DNA of 64,000 nucleotides, from positions 579,501-643,500 of the forward strand of contig NZ_CP029797.1 of assembly GCF_003268595.1 (NCBI RefSeq), written 5' to 3'. This document shows, in pieces, positions 42,120 to 51,455 of the stretch. The position numbers and the translations under genes were made by a program. A model generated the notes under the pieces. That model saw nothing but the letters and a program-made list of their open reading frames with translations, was not told the DNA's origin and searched no databases. This DNA is from Paraliobacillus zengyii (GTDB taxonomy: Bacteria; Bacillota; Bacilli; Bacillales; Amphibacillaceae). Every line of letters starts with the position of its first letter. Positions within the stretch are counted from its first letter, which is position 1.

Positions 42120-42351
42120 TAAGTGTTCCTCCAATCTTGTTGAATAAATAATCATATAACTATTTAATATTATTTTCTTACCTTCTCGAACAAACAAATC
42201 TAACTGTTAATCGTAAACACTTTCTTCTATATATTAACATAAAATACCAAATTTCACGAAAAATAATCACCTAAAAAGTTACAGTTTAGTTTAAATGTTT
42301 AATGAATAATGGTATGGTATTTATATTACATATAGAAAGGTGTGATGTCTT

Positions 42352-42453
42352 ATGGCATATAAACTAAATCATGATAAACAAGTAGGTTTTGGTTTTTGGA
42401 AAAAGTATATGCAGAGGAGATGTCAAATTGAAATTGAAAGAAGAAATATTTGA
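42352..42453 (+). CDS. Possible 33-aa small protein or leader peptide
   Basis: Starts MAYKLNHDKQVGFGF and ends by overlapping the first codons of the acetyltransferase gene in another frame. It has its own ribosome site AGAAAGGTGTGATG. It could be a translated leader coupling translation into the next gene, a small protein, or a remnant. No homologue is known to me. Confidence 0.35.
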   Translation: MAYKLNHDKQVGFGFWKKYMQRRCQIEIERRNI

Positions 42454-42997
42454 AGTAAGCTCAGAAACAGAGAGATTAGTAATAAGACCTTTAGAGAAAT
42501 CTGATTATAAAAATTGGTTAAATGAATTTGAAAACCGTTATCCGACGCAATATCGCCATGATAAAGGAAAAATAGATATGAGCGCATGTACAGAGGAATG
42601 GTTCGATAATCTCGTAGATAAACATCAAGAATTAGCACTTACGGATACTGCTCACGTATTTGGTGTATTTAGAAAAGAAGACGCTACACACATAGGTATG
42701 ATAGATTTTTCAACCTTAGCAAGAGATGATTTCCAATGGGGAAGGATAGGATACTCAAACCATAATCAATATTGGAGAAAAGGGTACGGTAAAGAAGCAG
42801 TAAAAGAAGCGCTTAATATTGCTTTTGACCATTTAAAATTCCATCGGATAGAGGCCCACATCAATTTAGACAATTTTGCTTCATTCAATCTAGCAGAGAG
42901 TGTGGGGATGGAATATGAATGTACAAGAAAAGGATTTATTTTTGAATTTGGAAGATGGACAGATAATTTAATTTATTATAAAAATTCTATTGAGTAA
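42428..42997 (+). CDS. GNAT acetyltransferase (RimJ/RimL type)
   Basis: N-acetyltransferase of 189 aa. It begins with the ETERLVIRPLEKSDYKNW block typical of the RimJ/RimL branch; the acetyl-CoA loop is YWRKGYGKEAV near residue 125, and FHRIEAHINLDNFASFNLAE follows. The start is probably TTG 42428 after GAGGAGATG (or TTG 42434), because the longer frame from 42389 has no ribosome site. The substrate is unknown. Confidence 0.82.
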   Translation: MKLKEEIFEVSSETERLVIRPLEKSDYKNWLNEFENRYPTQYRHDKGKIDMSACTEEWFDNLVDKHQELALTDTAHVFGVFRKEDATHIGMIDFSTLARDDFQWGRIGYSNHNQYWRKGYGKEAVKEALNIAFDHLKFHRIEAHINLDNFASFNLAESVGMEYECTRKGFIFEFGRWTDNLIYYKNSIE

Positions 42998-43015
42998 ATC
43001 TTTACAACTAATAAG

Positions 43016-43046
43016 GCGATTGTTCAATATAGAACAGTCGCTTTTT
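43016..43046 (+). terminator. Terminator after the acetyltransferase gene
   Basis: GCGATTGTTC pairs with GAACAGTCGC (one G-T pair) around AATATA, followed by five T residues. Confidence 0.85.
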
Positions 43047-43114
43047 CACTATTGAGTATAATTCTTTAACTTTAGGTGTATTAATTCAAACTATATAATA
43101 TGGGGAGTGATTTA

Positions 43115-43582
43115 ATGGATTACATACAACATTTAAGGTCAATGGTTGGAAATGAGAAGGTGATTATGGTTGTTTCAGGAGCATTTGTTTTTGATAGAGA
43201 AAATCGAGTGCTAATGCAAAAACGCTCTGATAATGGACAATGGGGTTTGCCTGGTGGATTTATGGATTTAGGAGAGAGTGTACAAGGTACAGCCAAAAGG
43301 GAAGTGTACGAAGAAACAGGACTTTTATTAGAAGAACTTGAGTTATTTGGGATTTATTCTGGTCCTCAATATGATAAGACTTTTTCTAATGGTGATCAAG
43401 TATCACTGGTCCTTATATCATTTATTTGTAAAAAATATAGTGGAGAGTTAGTTGAAAGTAACGAGGAATCTTTACAGAATAAATTTTATTCACTTGATGA
43501 ACTACCAGAATGTATATTTACAGAACATAAAATGCTAATAGATGATTTATTATCAAAGAAACAAATACCGATTATTGGGTGA
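43115..43582 (+). CDS. Nudix hydrolase
   Basis: A 155-aa Nudix enzyme. The full Nudix box is present: G-x5-E in GFMDLGE, then REVYEETGL, near residues 50-70. The start is ATG 43115, set by GGGGAGTGATTTA; the five-codon extension in the frame lies in the ribosome site. It resembles ADP-ribose/NDP-sugar type hydrolases, but the substrate cannot be assigned. It is one of several small nucleotide- or phosphate-metabolism genes in the same direction. Confidence 0.88.
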   Translation: MDYIQHLRSMVGNEKVIMVVSGAFVFDRENRVLMQKRSDNGQWGLPGGFMDLGESVQGTAKREVYEETGLLLEELELFGIYSGPQYDKTFSNGDQVSLVLISFICKKYSGELVESNEESLQNKFYSLDELPECIFTEHKMLIDDLLSKKQIPIIG

Positions 43583-43688
43583 TAATTATAGACTGCATAT
43601 TAAAGGGATATATTCCTTTTGTGTAAGATATAAATAGTGTTTCAGATTTAATAATTAATTGAGAAATAATCTATGGGGGCTTCCTATT

Positions 43689-44213
43689 GTGAACAGAATA
43701 GCAGTAGACATGGATGATGTACTAGCTGATCCTCTGTCTAAGCATTTAGAAATTTTTAATAAAAGATACGATGAGAGAATTTCAATGCAAGACTTACGAG
43801 GAAAATACTTAACTGAAATACGGCCTCAGTTAGAAGAAGAAATTATTAGTATATTAAATGAACCTAATTTTTTTCGTGATTTAGGTGTAATAGAAGACAG
43901 TCAAGAAGTGTTAAAGGAATTAACCCAATACTATGAAGTTTTTATTGTAACAGCTGCTATGGAATTACCTACATCTTTTTCGGCAAAATATGAATGGTTA
44001 AAACAACATTTTAGTTTTTTGAATCCGAATCATTTTGTGTTTTGTGGTGATAAAAGTATTGTTGATGCAGATTATCTGATTGACGATAATCCAAAGCACT
44101 TTAAACGTTTTAAGGGTCAAGGTATTTTATTTAATTCACCTTATAATATATACGAAACAGGCTACTACAGAGTGAATAACTGGAAAGAAGTAAGAAGCTA
44201 TTTTTTAAATTAA
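43689..44213 (+). CDS. 5'(3')-deoxyribonucleotidase, HAD family
   Basis: A 174-aa HAD phosphatase of the NT5C type. The nucleophile motif is AVDMDDVLADP at the N-terminus, followed by FIVTAA (motif II Thr) and YLIDDNPKHF (motif IV Asp pair). It probably removes phosphate from deoxyribonucleoside monophosphates. I take GTG 43689 as the start because GGGGGC lies upstream and the catalytic motif then falls at residues 6-16, as usual; the frame opens at 43659. Confidence 0.85.
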   Translation: MNRIAVDMDDVLADPLSKHLEIFNKRYDERISMQDLRGKYLTEIRPQLEEEIISILNEPNFFRDLGVIEDSQEVLKELTQYYEVFIVTAAMELPTSFSAKYEWLKQHFSFLNPNHFVFCGDKSIVDADYLIDDNPKHFKRFKGQGILFNSPYNIYETGYYRVNNWKEVRSYFLN

Positions 44214-44267
44214 AGTCTTATTAAATAAGGTAGTGTATTTATAAAGAAATGTTAAAGGAGCACTATA

Positions 44268-44840
44268 ATGAAGCTATACTTGATTAGACATGGACAAACA
44301 GATTGGAATATAGTTGGTACGATTCAGGGAAGTAAAGATGTTGAACTTAATTCAACTGGGATTTCACAAGCAGAAGAATTAAGTAAAAAAATAGTTGAGA
44401 CTGACTATTCATTTTCAAAGGTTTATTCAAGTCATCAAAAAAGGGCTACTAAAACGGCAAAAATACTAAGTGACACTACTAAGACTGAATGTATTGAGAT
44501 TAAAGGCTTAGAAGAAATTAATCTCGGAGAATGGGAAGGCTTATCTTGGGCTGAGATACAAAAAGTGTATCCTTCAGAATTTAGTGAATGGTATAAAAAT
44601 CGAAGAAACACCAAACCACCAGGAGGAGAGTCATACCAAGAAATGTTGATGCGTGTTTTAAAAACGTTAAGAAAAATAGTTGATAGTAATGAAGAAAATA
44701 TTTTGATTGTAACACATAGTGCAGTTATTATGTGTTTGCAATGTTATCTAACAAATACGCCATTTGAAGAAATGACAAAATTCAAAACAGATAATATGTC
44801 AATTACAGAAATAGATAGCAGTTTAATAGAAGTGAGATGA
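44268..44840 (+). CDS. Histidine phosphatase (phosphoglycerate-mutase-like)
   Basis: A 190-aa branch-1 histidine phosphatase. LYLIRHGQTDWN holds the phospho-accepting His near residue 8; YSSHQKRATKTA, LGEWEGLSW and VTHSAVI supply the second Arg, Glu and His of the pocket. The natural substrate is unknown; small proteins like this include alpha-ribazole and broad-range phosphatases. AAAGGAG precedes the ATG. Confidence 0.88.
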   Translation: MKLYLIRHGQTDWNIVGTIQGSKDVELNSTGISQAEELSKKIVETDYSFSKVYSSHQKRATKTAKILSDTTKTECIEIKGLEEINLGEWEGLSWAEIQKVYPSEFSEWYKNRRNTKPPGGESYQEMLMRVLKTLRKIVDSNEENILIVTHSAVIMCLQCYLTNTPFEEMTKFKTDNMSITEIDSSLIEVR

Positions 44841-44870
44841 TGATTTAAAAAAAGGGGAATTAATTCATAA

Positions 44871-45389
44871 ATGCTTTTAGTACAACCAACAATAGAATTG
44901 AAAATGCAATATAATGATTTTTATCAAGAGTGGAAGAAAAGCGAAGAAGAAATGATACCTTTCGTAATAAGAAAAGAACCGGCGGATTTTCAATCGATGC
45001 TTAACTATTTATCTGACTGTGAAAAAGGAATAGAACCATCCGAAATTTGGATACCGGAAAGTTCTACTTATTGGTTAGTAGATCATCACGAGTTGATTGG
45101 TGTCGTAAATATTCGCCATCGTCTAACAGAGCCGTTATTAAATGCTGGCGGTCATATAGGATATGGTATTAGACCCTCAAAAAGAAAAAATGGCTATGCT
45201 ACTCAAATCCTTTCGTTAGCATTAGAAAAAGCTAAAGATATGAATTTAGAGAAGGTCCTTTTAGTTTGTAATTCTGCTAATATCGCATCGAATAAAGTGA
45301 TAGTAAATAACGGTGGAATAAGTGATGAAGATTTTATTGATGAAAAAAATAATACGCTAAAAAGGTATTGGATTAGACTACTGACATAA
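44871..45389 (+). CDS. GNAT acetyltransferase
   Basis: A 172-aa predicted acetyltransferase. The acetyl-CoA loop is RPSKRKNGYATQIL near residue 105, followed by LVCNSANIASNKVIVNNGG, which is typical of the GNAT motif B region. The substrate is unknown. AAAGGGG lies upstream. It is 30 bp after the histidine phosphatase gene and may be co-transcribed. Confidence 0.82.
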   Translation: MLLVQPTIELKMQYNDFYQEWKKSEEEMIPFVIRKEPADFQSMLNYLSDCEKGIEPSEIWIPESSTYWLVDHHELIGVVNIRHRLTEPLLNAGGHIGYGIRPSKRKNGYATQILSLALEKAKDMNLEKVLLVCNSANIASNKVIVNNGGISDEDFIDEKNNTLKRYWIRLLT

Positions 45390-45423
45390 TTTCAAGAGGT
45401 ATTAAGTAAAGGGAGGAAAGTTT

Positions 45424-46332
45424 ATGATTAAACCATTTGCATTACAAAAGGGTGATCGGGTAGCAATTATTGCACCGGCTGGAGCACCGGACAGAGAAAA
45501 GCTAGAACAAGGAATACGTGTTTTAGAGAAAATGGAACTTGATGTAGTTATTGGACGACATGTGTTTGATGTAGAGGAAGACCTTGCAGTTACAGATAAA
45601 AGGAGATTTACTGACTTGCATGATGCATTTAGTGATCCTGCTATCAACGGGGTTTTTTGTGCGAATGGGGGAGTTGGATCAGCAAGAATTGCTCCTATGA
45701 TTGATTATGAAATGATACAGAAAAACCCTAAGATATTCTGGGGATACAGTGATATTACCTATCTACATAATGCAATTCAAAAATGCAGTGACTTGGTTAC
45801 ATTCCACGGACCAATGGTGGCATCCGATTTGAATGACGAAGAAAGAACAGCTGAGACAGAATCTTCGTTTTTGCCTTTATTCACTAGAGAAACTCTAATC
45901 TATGATTCTCACAAATCGCCCCTCATTACACTAGCTCATGGTAAAGGAGAAGGGCGTTTAGTTGGAGGGAATCTCACGCTAATAACTAATGGATTGGGAA
46001 CGCCTTTTCAAGTGAATGCAAATGAGGCGATCCTACTTATTGAGGAGGTCCAAGAACCTGCGTTTCGAATTGATGTCATGCTTACACACCTTAAACAGGC
46101 AGCTGTTTTTGATGCTGTAAAAGGTGTTGTTCTTGGTAACTTCCAAGAGGATCCAGAAGAATATGTGAAGATTAAGAAAGTGCTTGAAGACTTTTTCGCT
46201 GATGCTCCTTTCCCGGTAGTTGAGAATTTTTACATCGGTCATTGTGAACCTAATTATGGTGTGCCGTTAGGAGTAAATGCGAAACTCACAACGTCACCTC
46301 CTCGATTGGCAATCGATTCAGGTGTAAAGTGA
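45424..46332 (+). CDS. LD-carboxypeptidase (peptidase S66) family protein
   Basis: A 302-aa cytosolic serine peptidase family protein. The nucleophile Ser is in WGYSDIT near residue 107, the Glu in LLIEEV near residue 205, and the His in GHCEPNYGVPLG near residue 275, giving a complete S66 triad. Family roles are cleavage of the terminal D-Ala from muropeptides during wall recycling, or hydrolysis of related compounds such as microcin C. AAAGGGAGGAAAG precedes the ATG. The next 1.2 kb downstream contain only gene fragments. Confidence 0.88.
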   Translation: MIKPFALQKGDRVAIIAPAGAPDREKLEQGIRVLEKMELDVVIGRHVFDVEEDLAVTDKRRFTDLHDAFSDPAINGVFCANGGVGSARIAPMIDYEMIQKNPKIFWGYSDITYLHNAIQKCSDLVTFHGPMVASDLNDEERTAETESSFLPLFTRETLIYDSHKSPLITLAHGKGEGRLVGGNLTLITNGLGTPFQVNANEAILLIEEVQEPAFRIDVMLTHLKQAAVFDAVKGVVLGNFQEDPEEYVKIKKVLEDFFADAPFPVVENFYIGHCEPNYGVPLGVNAKLTTSPPRLAIDSGVK

Positions 46333-46476
46333 TTTCTTAAATCGGTGTTGAGTTACAAGCGTGAAAACTTTGATACTATCTTGCGGTTTTAAAAATAGTA
46401 GATTATCGCCACCTTAGTCTACTTATATATATCTTTATTATCCATTCAAGTTATGGCAAGGTGAACCAACTATATG

Positions 46477-46504
46477 TTTATCCCCCTCTAACTTTGGTTG
46501 CTAT
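46477..46504 (+). promoter_or_regulatory. 5' element shared with the intact GH43 gene (pseudogene copy)
   Basis: TTTATCCCCC...TTTGGTTGCTAT here matches 58157-58184, which lies about 110 bp before the live GH43 gene. The spacing to the start codon is similar in both places, so regulatory DNA was duplicated with the gene. A related CCCCC/TTTTGGTT pattern occurs upstream of the GH3 gene at 62331. Confidence 0.5.
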
Positions 46505-46590
46505 TGTTTTGATGAATTATTAGGTGAGATTAGATTAGAAACTTCGCTAATTGAAGGACGTAGATGTTATGCAAGGAAGGTTGAAAAGGA

Positions 46591-46735
46591 TGGGTAAAAT
46601 GTCTTTTAATCCATATTTACCCAGTATGAATATATTCCGGATGGAGAGCCTTATGTATTTGGTGACAGAATATATGTATATGGCTCCCATGATCGTTTTA
46701 ATGGAAATTTTTTTTGTTTCAGCGATCAGTGCTTT
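46591..46735 (+). pseudogene. GH43 glycosidase fragment, frameshifted and truncated
   Basis: The DNA matches the first about 145 bp of the intact GH43 gene (58271 on): ATGGGTAAAATG, then CCATATTTACC, then GAGCCTTATGTATTTGGTGACA and GAATATATGTATATGGCTCC. One T is missing after TTTACCCAG, which shifts the frame after about eleven codons. Homology stops near 46725. It is a dead partial duplicate; the lost sequence would have included the catalytic residues beyond the first blade. Confidence 0.85.
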
Positions 46736-46991
46736 GGTATTTATTGTGAGTGTAAATACAGATGTGGTGTCAACTAAGGAAAGCGTAACCCCAAATGACA
46801 CGAACGAAACGAGCAAAATTGATGAGATAATTGTGCGAAATGACGAAAAGTTAGAAGAGATTGAAAGAGGTGAAAAATCACCCGAAGCATTAGATGTGGA
46901 AGCATACGAAAAAGAAAAAGAAAAAGAAAAATACAATATAGAATTATTAAGCCAAGAACGTGAAATAGCAACACTTATAAAAAAATATTAG
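46726..46991 (+). pseudogene. 3' part of an unknown membrane-anchored protein, fused to the GH43 fragment
   Basis: The frame that continues through the GH43 fragment ends with a hydrophobic stretch (FFVSAISALVFIVSV) and then a strongly charged tail containing EKEKEKEK and ending LIKKY. The composition change at the junction suggests a different gene that lost its own 5' end. The whole open frame 46551-46991 should not be read as one natural protein. I do not recognise the tail. Confidence 0.5.
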
Positions 46992-47037
46992 TTGCGCGAA
47001 AAAGGGATAATAAAAACAGAAGGTAACCTTGTTTATT

Positions 47038-47375
47038 ATGAAAATGGATATCAATTTAATCGAAAAACAAAAAATGGTGGCTAGAACTTATGAAGCCAAT
47101 GACGAAAAGCCAAAGCCAACAGAAGGTCAGTATATAGCACTTTTCATGGGTTTTATTAGTGATATCGATAATAAGGTAGATTAGAAGAAATGCAGCAATA
47201 CACAGATAATCACGAGCCAATTCAAGTATGGACAAACGAAACAATGGCTTATCAAAAAGAAGCATAAGAAATCATTGAATCAACAGAAGAACGACAAGAA
47301 GCTATAGAGCTTTATTATAAATCGTACGAAAATATAAGAGGTTTCAATAATGCTATATGTAACGAATGAAATATA
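47038..47375 (+). pseudogene. Degenerate coding sequence of unknown family
   Basis: A frame starting MKMDINLIEKQKMVARTYE stops at 47184. After a frame shift the text continues as LEEMQQYTDNHEPIQVW up to a TAA, then IIESTEERQEAIELYYKSYE to about 47370. Codon-like, charged, helical text broken by stops and a shift indicates a decayed gene. No family recognised. Confidence 0.5.
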
Positions 47376-47533
47376 GAAGTTGATAGAAGGAAAACCTCCG
47401 AAACTTTATTATGGCTATAAAAAAGGCTGTTTTGAAATTTCTAAACAGATCTAAGATGTATAAAATTAAAGTTGTGTACTAATGGTACTCTGATTTGGAA
47501 CAAAGTTATTTATTGAAGCATATTTATTATTTA

Positions 47534-48790
47534 TTAGACATTTTGTATCAATAAAGGTTTACAACATTTTTTGTATTTTTTTTTACTTCCGCAAATACAA
47601 TAATCGTTTCTCTTAGGTAATTGATAACCAGCTTGAACAAGTTCAATTAATCTTTGTTTTTTTATCTTGGATGCAACTTCTAACAATCTATTATGTGCAT
47701 ATTTATATACTTGCTTATGACTTTCACAAAAGTATTCAACATCCACCTCATTATTATCTCGTATTCGGTTTCTAGGACACCCCCCGTGACATAGGTGGAG
47801 AAATTCACAAGATGTACATTGCTTAGGTAAATTGGGTTTTAGTGACAAGAATTTGTCCATCAATTTGTTATTTAAAAGACTATCAAGAGAATCTATCCCA
47901 ACGTTACCTAAGCGGTAATCCTCGTGGATAAAGAAATCACATGGATAAGCGTCGCCATTTTGTTCTAATACAAGATGTTTAGGGCATGATTCTCGATGAG
48001 TACATAATCCTGCTTGTTGATTGAGGTAAGCAGATAGCATATTATCAAAGAAGCGTATAGATATGTCAGGGTTACCCTCATTATACCAAACATCAAAGGC
48101 TTCACAGAGAAAATCTCCGTATTCCTTATGAGTAATTAGAAATATACCAGGTTGATTTATATCTTGTGCTTTAAAATCCATACAAGGAATGAATTGAACG
48201 AAGGGAAAATTATGTTCCTGGTAAAAATTCATGAGATCCGTTGCTCTTGAAATATTATTTTCGTGCAGAACGGTCAAAATATTAAAATCTACTTTTGCTT
48301 CTTTTAGGTGCTCGATTCCTCGCATGATTCTTTTGTAACTTCCTTTGCCAGAACCCATAACACGTCGGGCATCATTTATATCTTCTGGACCGTCTATGCT
48401 AACACCAACTAGGAAGTTATATCTTTTGAAAAATTCTGCACACTCTTTATTTATTAAAGTACCATTTGTCTGAATGGAATTACTAATAACGGTGTTATTG
48501 GGTGCATGTTTTGCTTGCAAATGAACAACTTTTTTAAAAAAATCTAATCCTGCTAATAATGGTTCCCCACCTTGCCAGATAAAAGTTACAAAACCGTTTG
48601 ATATATTCATATATTCTATAATAAATTTCTCTAATACCTTATCATCTATTTTACTTATTTGTTTTGGCATGCCGTTACATTGACTATAGTAACAATAATC
48701 ACAAGCCAGATTACAAGCCTCTGATACCGTTTTCCACATTACAGATGTTAATCCATTTTCTACTATGGATGTTTCTCCATAAACCATCAT
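47534..48790 (-). CDS. Anaerobic sulfatase-maturating radical SAM enzyme (anSME)
   Basis: A 418-aa radical SAM/SPASM protein predicted to oxidise the active-site Cys of sulfatases to formylglycine without O2. The radical SAM cluster motif is CNLACDYC near residue 26; WQGGEPLL and SIQTNGTLI follow. The SPASM cysteines include CPKH, YPCDFF and the diagnostic CTSCEFLHLCHGGCPRNR near residue 345. A C-terminal SEC-C zinc motif (CICGSKKKYKKCC) ends the protein, as in several Bacillota anSMEs. AAGGAGATGAGAG precedes the ATG. Its likely client is the CxPSR sulfatase at 54386, 5.6 kb away on the other strand. Confidence 0.9.
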   Translation of the reverse strand: MMVYGETSIVENGLTSVMWKTVSEACNLACDYCYYSQCNGMPKQISKIDDKVLEKFIIEYMNISNGFVTFIWQGGEPLLAGLDFFKKVVHLQAKHAPNNTVISNSIQTNGTLINKECAEFFKRYNFLVGVSIDGPEDINDARRVMGSGKGSYKRIMRGIEHLKEAKVDFNILTVLHENNISRATDLMNFYQEHNFPFVQFIPCMDFKAQDINQPGIFLITHKEYGDFLCEAFDVWYNEGNPDISIRFFDNMLSAYLNQQAGLCTHRESCPKHLVLEQNGDAYPCDFFIHEDYRLGNVGIDSLDSLLNNKLMDKFLSLKPNLPKQCTSCEFLHLCHGGCPRNRIRDNNEVDVEYFCESHKQVYKYAHNRLLEVASKIKKQRLIELVQAGYQLPKRNDYCICGSKKKYKKCCKPLLIQNV

Positions 48791-49095
48791 CTCTCATCTC
48801 CTTCAATAAGTTGGTAAGGATAATAGCTATGTTATTAGATGATAAGTGGATTGTATATGATATTTATCACATAATGTTTTGAAAAATATTATGAAAATGG
48901 TCTAAATATATGTTTAGTATTTAAGAAGCATTTTCCAAAGTAACCTGATAAATATGTTCTTAAATACTTTTAGTGATTTCATAGGATAATATTAAAAAAA
49001 TACTAATATTAATATTAAATTACCGAAAAAGTTATACAACAAACTATAATATAGATTATAGAGTTTAAAATTTTCTGATATTTGGAGGAATTGAA
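48791..49095. other. Divergent promoter region of anSME and GH3 genes
   Basis: A 305-bp, very AT-rich spacer between divergent genes. No convincing cre box, terminator or repeat is visible. TATAAT-like sequences near 49050 (ACTATAATATAG) could be the -10 of the GH3 promoter, but no clear -35 stands out. The GH3 ribosome site TTGGAGGAATTG closes the region. Confidence 0.5.
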
Positions 49096-51393
49096 ATGAT
49101 AAGAGATGTAAATAAAATAATAGATCAAATGACTTTAGAAGAAAAAGTAGGTATGTGTTCTGGTTTAGACTTTTGGTACCTAAAAGGAATTGAAAGACTT
49201 GGTGTTCCATCAATTATGGTAACGGATGGCCCACACGGATTACGTAAACAAGCCGAAGATGCAGATCATTTAGGCTTAAGTAGTAGTGTTCCAGCAACTT
49301 GTTTTCCATCTGCAGTAGGTTTAGCAAGTTCATGGGACCGTAAGCTTGTTGAGAAAGTAGGAATTGCATTAGGGGAGGAAGCACAAACAGAAAATGTAGG
49401 TGTATTATTAGGGCCAGGAGCTAATATAAAACGTTCTCCATTATGTGGTCGAAACTTTGAATATTTTTCAGAGGATCCATATATATCGTCTGAAATGGCT
49501 GCCAGTCATATTAGAGGTGTTCAAAGCCAGGGTGTGGGTACTTCTCTGAAACACTTTGTAGCTAACAACCAAGAACACCGTCGTATGTCCATAGATGCAG
49601 TGATTGATGAACGAACATTTAGAGAAATATATCTTGCAAGTTTTGAAAATGCAGTAAAGAAAGCACAACCATGGACGGTGATGTGTTCTTATAATAAAGT
49701 AAATGGTGAGTTTGCTGCCGAAAGTAAAACATTATTAACAGATATTTTAAGAGATGAGTGGGCTTTTGAAGGATTTGTCGTTTCTGACTGGGGTGCAGTT
49801 AATGAACGTGTTGATGGTCTTGAAGCAGGTTTAGAACTAGAAATGCCAGCAAGTTATGGTATGGGTGATAAAAAGATACTAGAAGCTGTTAAAAACGGAA
49901 AACTTTCAGAAGTTAAGCTTGATCGCGCCGTAGAAAGATTACTTAGAATTATCTTTATGGCGGCTGATAATCATAAAGAAAATGCAAGTTATGATAAAGA
50001 AGAACACCATCAACTTGCTAAGCAAATAGCTAGTGAAGGAATGGTACTTTTAAAGAATGAAGATCAAGTACTACCACTCTCTAAGGATAATAATATAGCA
50101 ATTATTGGTGCGCTAGCTGAAAAACCAAGATATCAAGGTGGAGGCAGTTCACATATTAACCCTACAAAACTTGATAATATATATGAAGAAATGCAAAAGG
50201 CTGCTTATAGCCAAAACAGTGTTACTTATTCACAAGGATACCACTTGAATAGTGATGATGTTGATGATCAATTAATAGCAAAAGCAAAAAAAATAGCAGC
50301 TAAATCAGATGCAGCTGTACTATTTATCGGATTACCAGATCGATATGAGTCGGAGGGGTATGATCGTTCTCACCTGCTTATTCCAGAAAATCAACGTCAA
50401 TTGATTGATGAGGTATCGAAAGTGCAACCAAATGTGATCGTTGTTCTAAGTAATGGTGCACCAGTTGAGATGCCTTGGTTAAATAAGGTGAAAGCAGTAC
50501 TTGAAGGATATCTAGGAGGTCAAGCTTTAGGTGGAGCAATTGCGGATCTGATTTATGGTACTGCAAATCCTAGTGGTAAGTTAGCTGAGACATTCCCAAT
50601 GAAGGTAAGTGATAACCCATCTTACTTAAACTTCCCAGGTGAAGGTGATAAAGTGGAATATAAAGAAGGTATCTTTGTTGGTTATCGTTACTATGATACG
50701 AAAAAAATAGAACCTTTATTTCCATTTGGATACGGCTTAAGCTATACTTCCTTTGAATATAATAATCTAAAAATTAATAATAAAGAGATTCAAGATACAG
50801 ATACGATGACAGTTAGTGTAACTGTTAAAAACTCAGGTCAAATGGCAGGTAAAGAAGTTGTTCAACTATATGTAAAAGATAAACAAAGCACAGTGGTTAG
50901 ACCTGAAAAGGAACTAAAAGGATTTGAAAAAGTAGATTTAAAACCAGGTGAAGAAAAGACAGTGACAATAACATTAGATAAGCGTGCGTTCGCCTATTAT
51001 AATGTTGAACTTCAAGATTGGCATGTAGAATCAGGTGAATTTGAAATCTTAGTAGGTAAGTCGTCTAGAGAGATTGTTCTAACGGATACGATTAACGTTA
51101 CATCCTCGGAATCGCTTGTACAAAAATTGCATAGAAATACATTAGTAGGTGATTTAATGGCTGATCCTAATTTAGCTCCACTTGCGACAGAATTGCTAAA
51201 AGAAGCGAATAAGAACAATCCATTATTTAATATGCCTGATGAATCAGATGAAATCGCTGCAATGATGGAAGCGATGATGAAGTATTTGCCATTACGTGCT
51301 TTAGCAAACTTTAGTGGTGGTAATTTCACAGAAGATAACCTAACGGATATGATTAATAAATTAAACGAAGTACAAAAGACACCGATAGAATAG
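49096..51393 (+). CDS. GH3 beta-glycosidase, cytoplasmic
   Basis: A 765-aa family 3 glycoside hydrolase with the standard order: GH3 N-terminal TIM-barrel domain (about 10-290), GH3 C-terminal domain (about 320-560), fibronectin-III-like domain (about 590-670) and a short helical tail. The nucleophile is Asp231 in [22 protein letters not shown] and [10 protein letters not shown] are substrate-pocket segments. There is no signal peptide, so it acts inside the cell on imported oligosaccharides, as beta-glucosidase or beta-xylosidase. GGAGG precedes the ATG. It ends at a terminator directly followed by a group II intron. Confidence 0.93.
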   Translation: MIRDVNKIIDQMTLEEKVGMCSGLDFWYLKGIERLGVPSIMVTDGPHGLRKQAEDADHLGLSSSVPATCFPSAVGLASSWDRKLVEKVGIALGEEAQTENVGVLLGPGANIKRSPLCGRNFEYFSEDPYISSEMAASHIRGVQSQGVGTSLKHFVANNQEHRRMSIDAVIDERTFREIYLASFENAVKKAQPWTVMCSYNKVNGEFAAESKTLLTDILRDEWAFEGFVVSDWGAVNERVDGLEAGLELEMPASYGMGDKKILEAVKNGKLSEVKLDRAVERLLRIIFMAADNHKENASYDKEEHHQLAKQIASEGMVLLKNEDQVLPLSKDNNIAIIGALAEKPRYQGGGSSHINPTKLDNIYEEMQKAAYSQNSVTYSQGYHLNSDDVDDQLIAKAKKIAAKSDAAVLFIGLPDRYESEGYDRSHLLIPENQRQLIDEVSKVQPNVIVVLSNGAPVEMPWLNKVKAVLEGYLGGQALGGAIADLIYGTANPSGKLAETFPMKVSDNPSYLNFPGEGDKVEYKEGIFVGYRYYDTKKIEPLFPFGYGLSYTSFEYNNLKINNKEIQDTDTMTVSVTVKNSGQMAGKEVVQLYVKDKQSTVVRPEKELKGFEKVDLKPGEEKTVTITLDKRAFAYYNVELQDWHVESGEFEILVGKSSREIVLTDTINVTSSESLVQKLHRNTLVGDLMADPNLAPLATELLKEANKNNPLFNMPDESDEIAAMMEAMMKYLPLRALANFSGGNFTEDNLTDMINKLNEVQKTPIE

Positions 51394-51410
51394 ACAAATT
51401 GAGATATATT

Positions 51411-51454
51411 AAAAGCAAACACAAACACATTAAGTGATTGTTGTTTGCTTTTTT
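51411..51454 (+). terminator. Terminator of the GH3 gene
   Basis: AAAAGCAAAC pairs with GTTTGCTTTT, followed by a T run ending at 51454. The group II intron starts two bases later. Confidence 0.85.
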
Positions 51455-51455
51455 A

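Noticed and set aside
46551..46991. 146-aa open frame read as one protein
   Set aside because: Its first two thirds are a frame-shifted reading of a GH43 5' fragment; only the tail looks like natural protein.
51012..51428. 138-aa minus-strand open frame
   Set aside because: Antisense to the GH3 C-terminal coding region and terminator; no family features.
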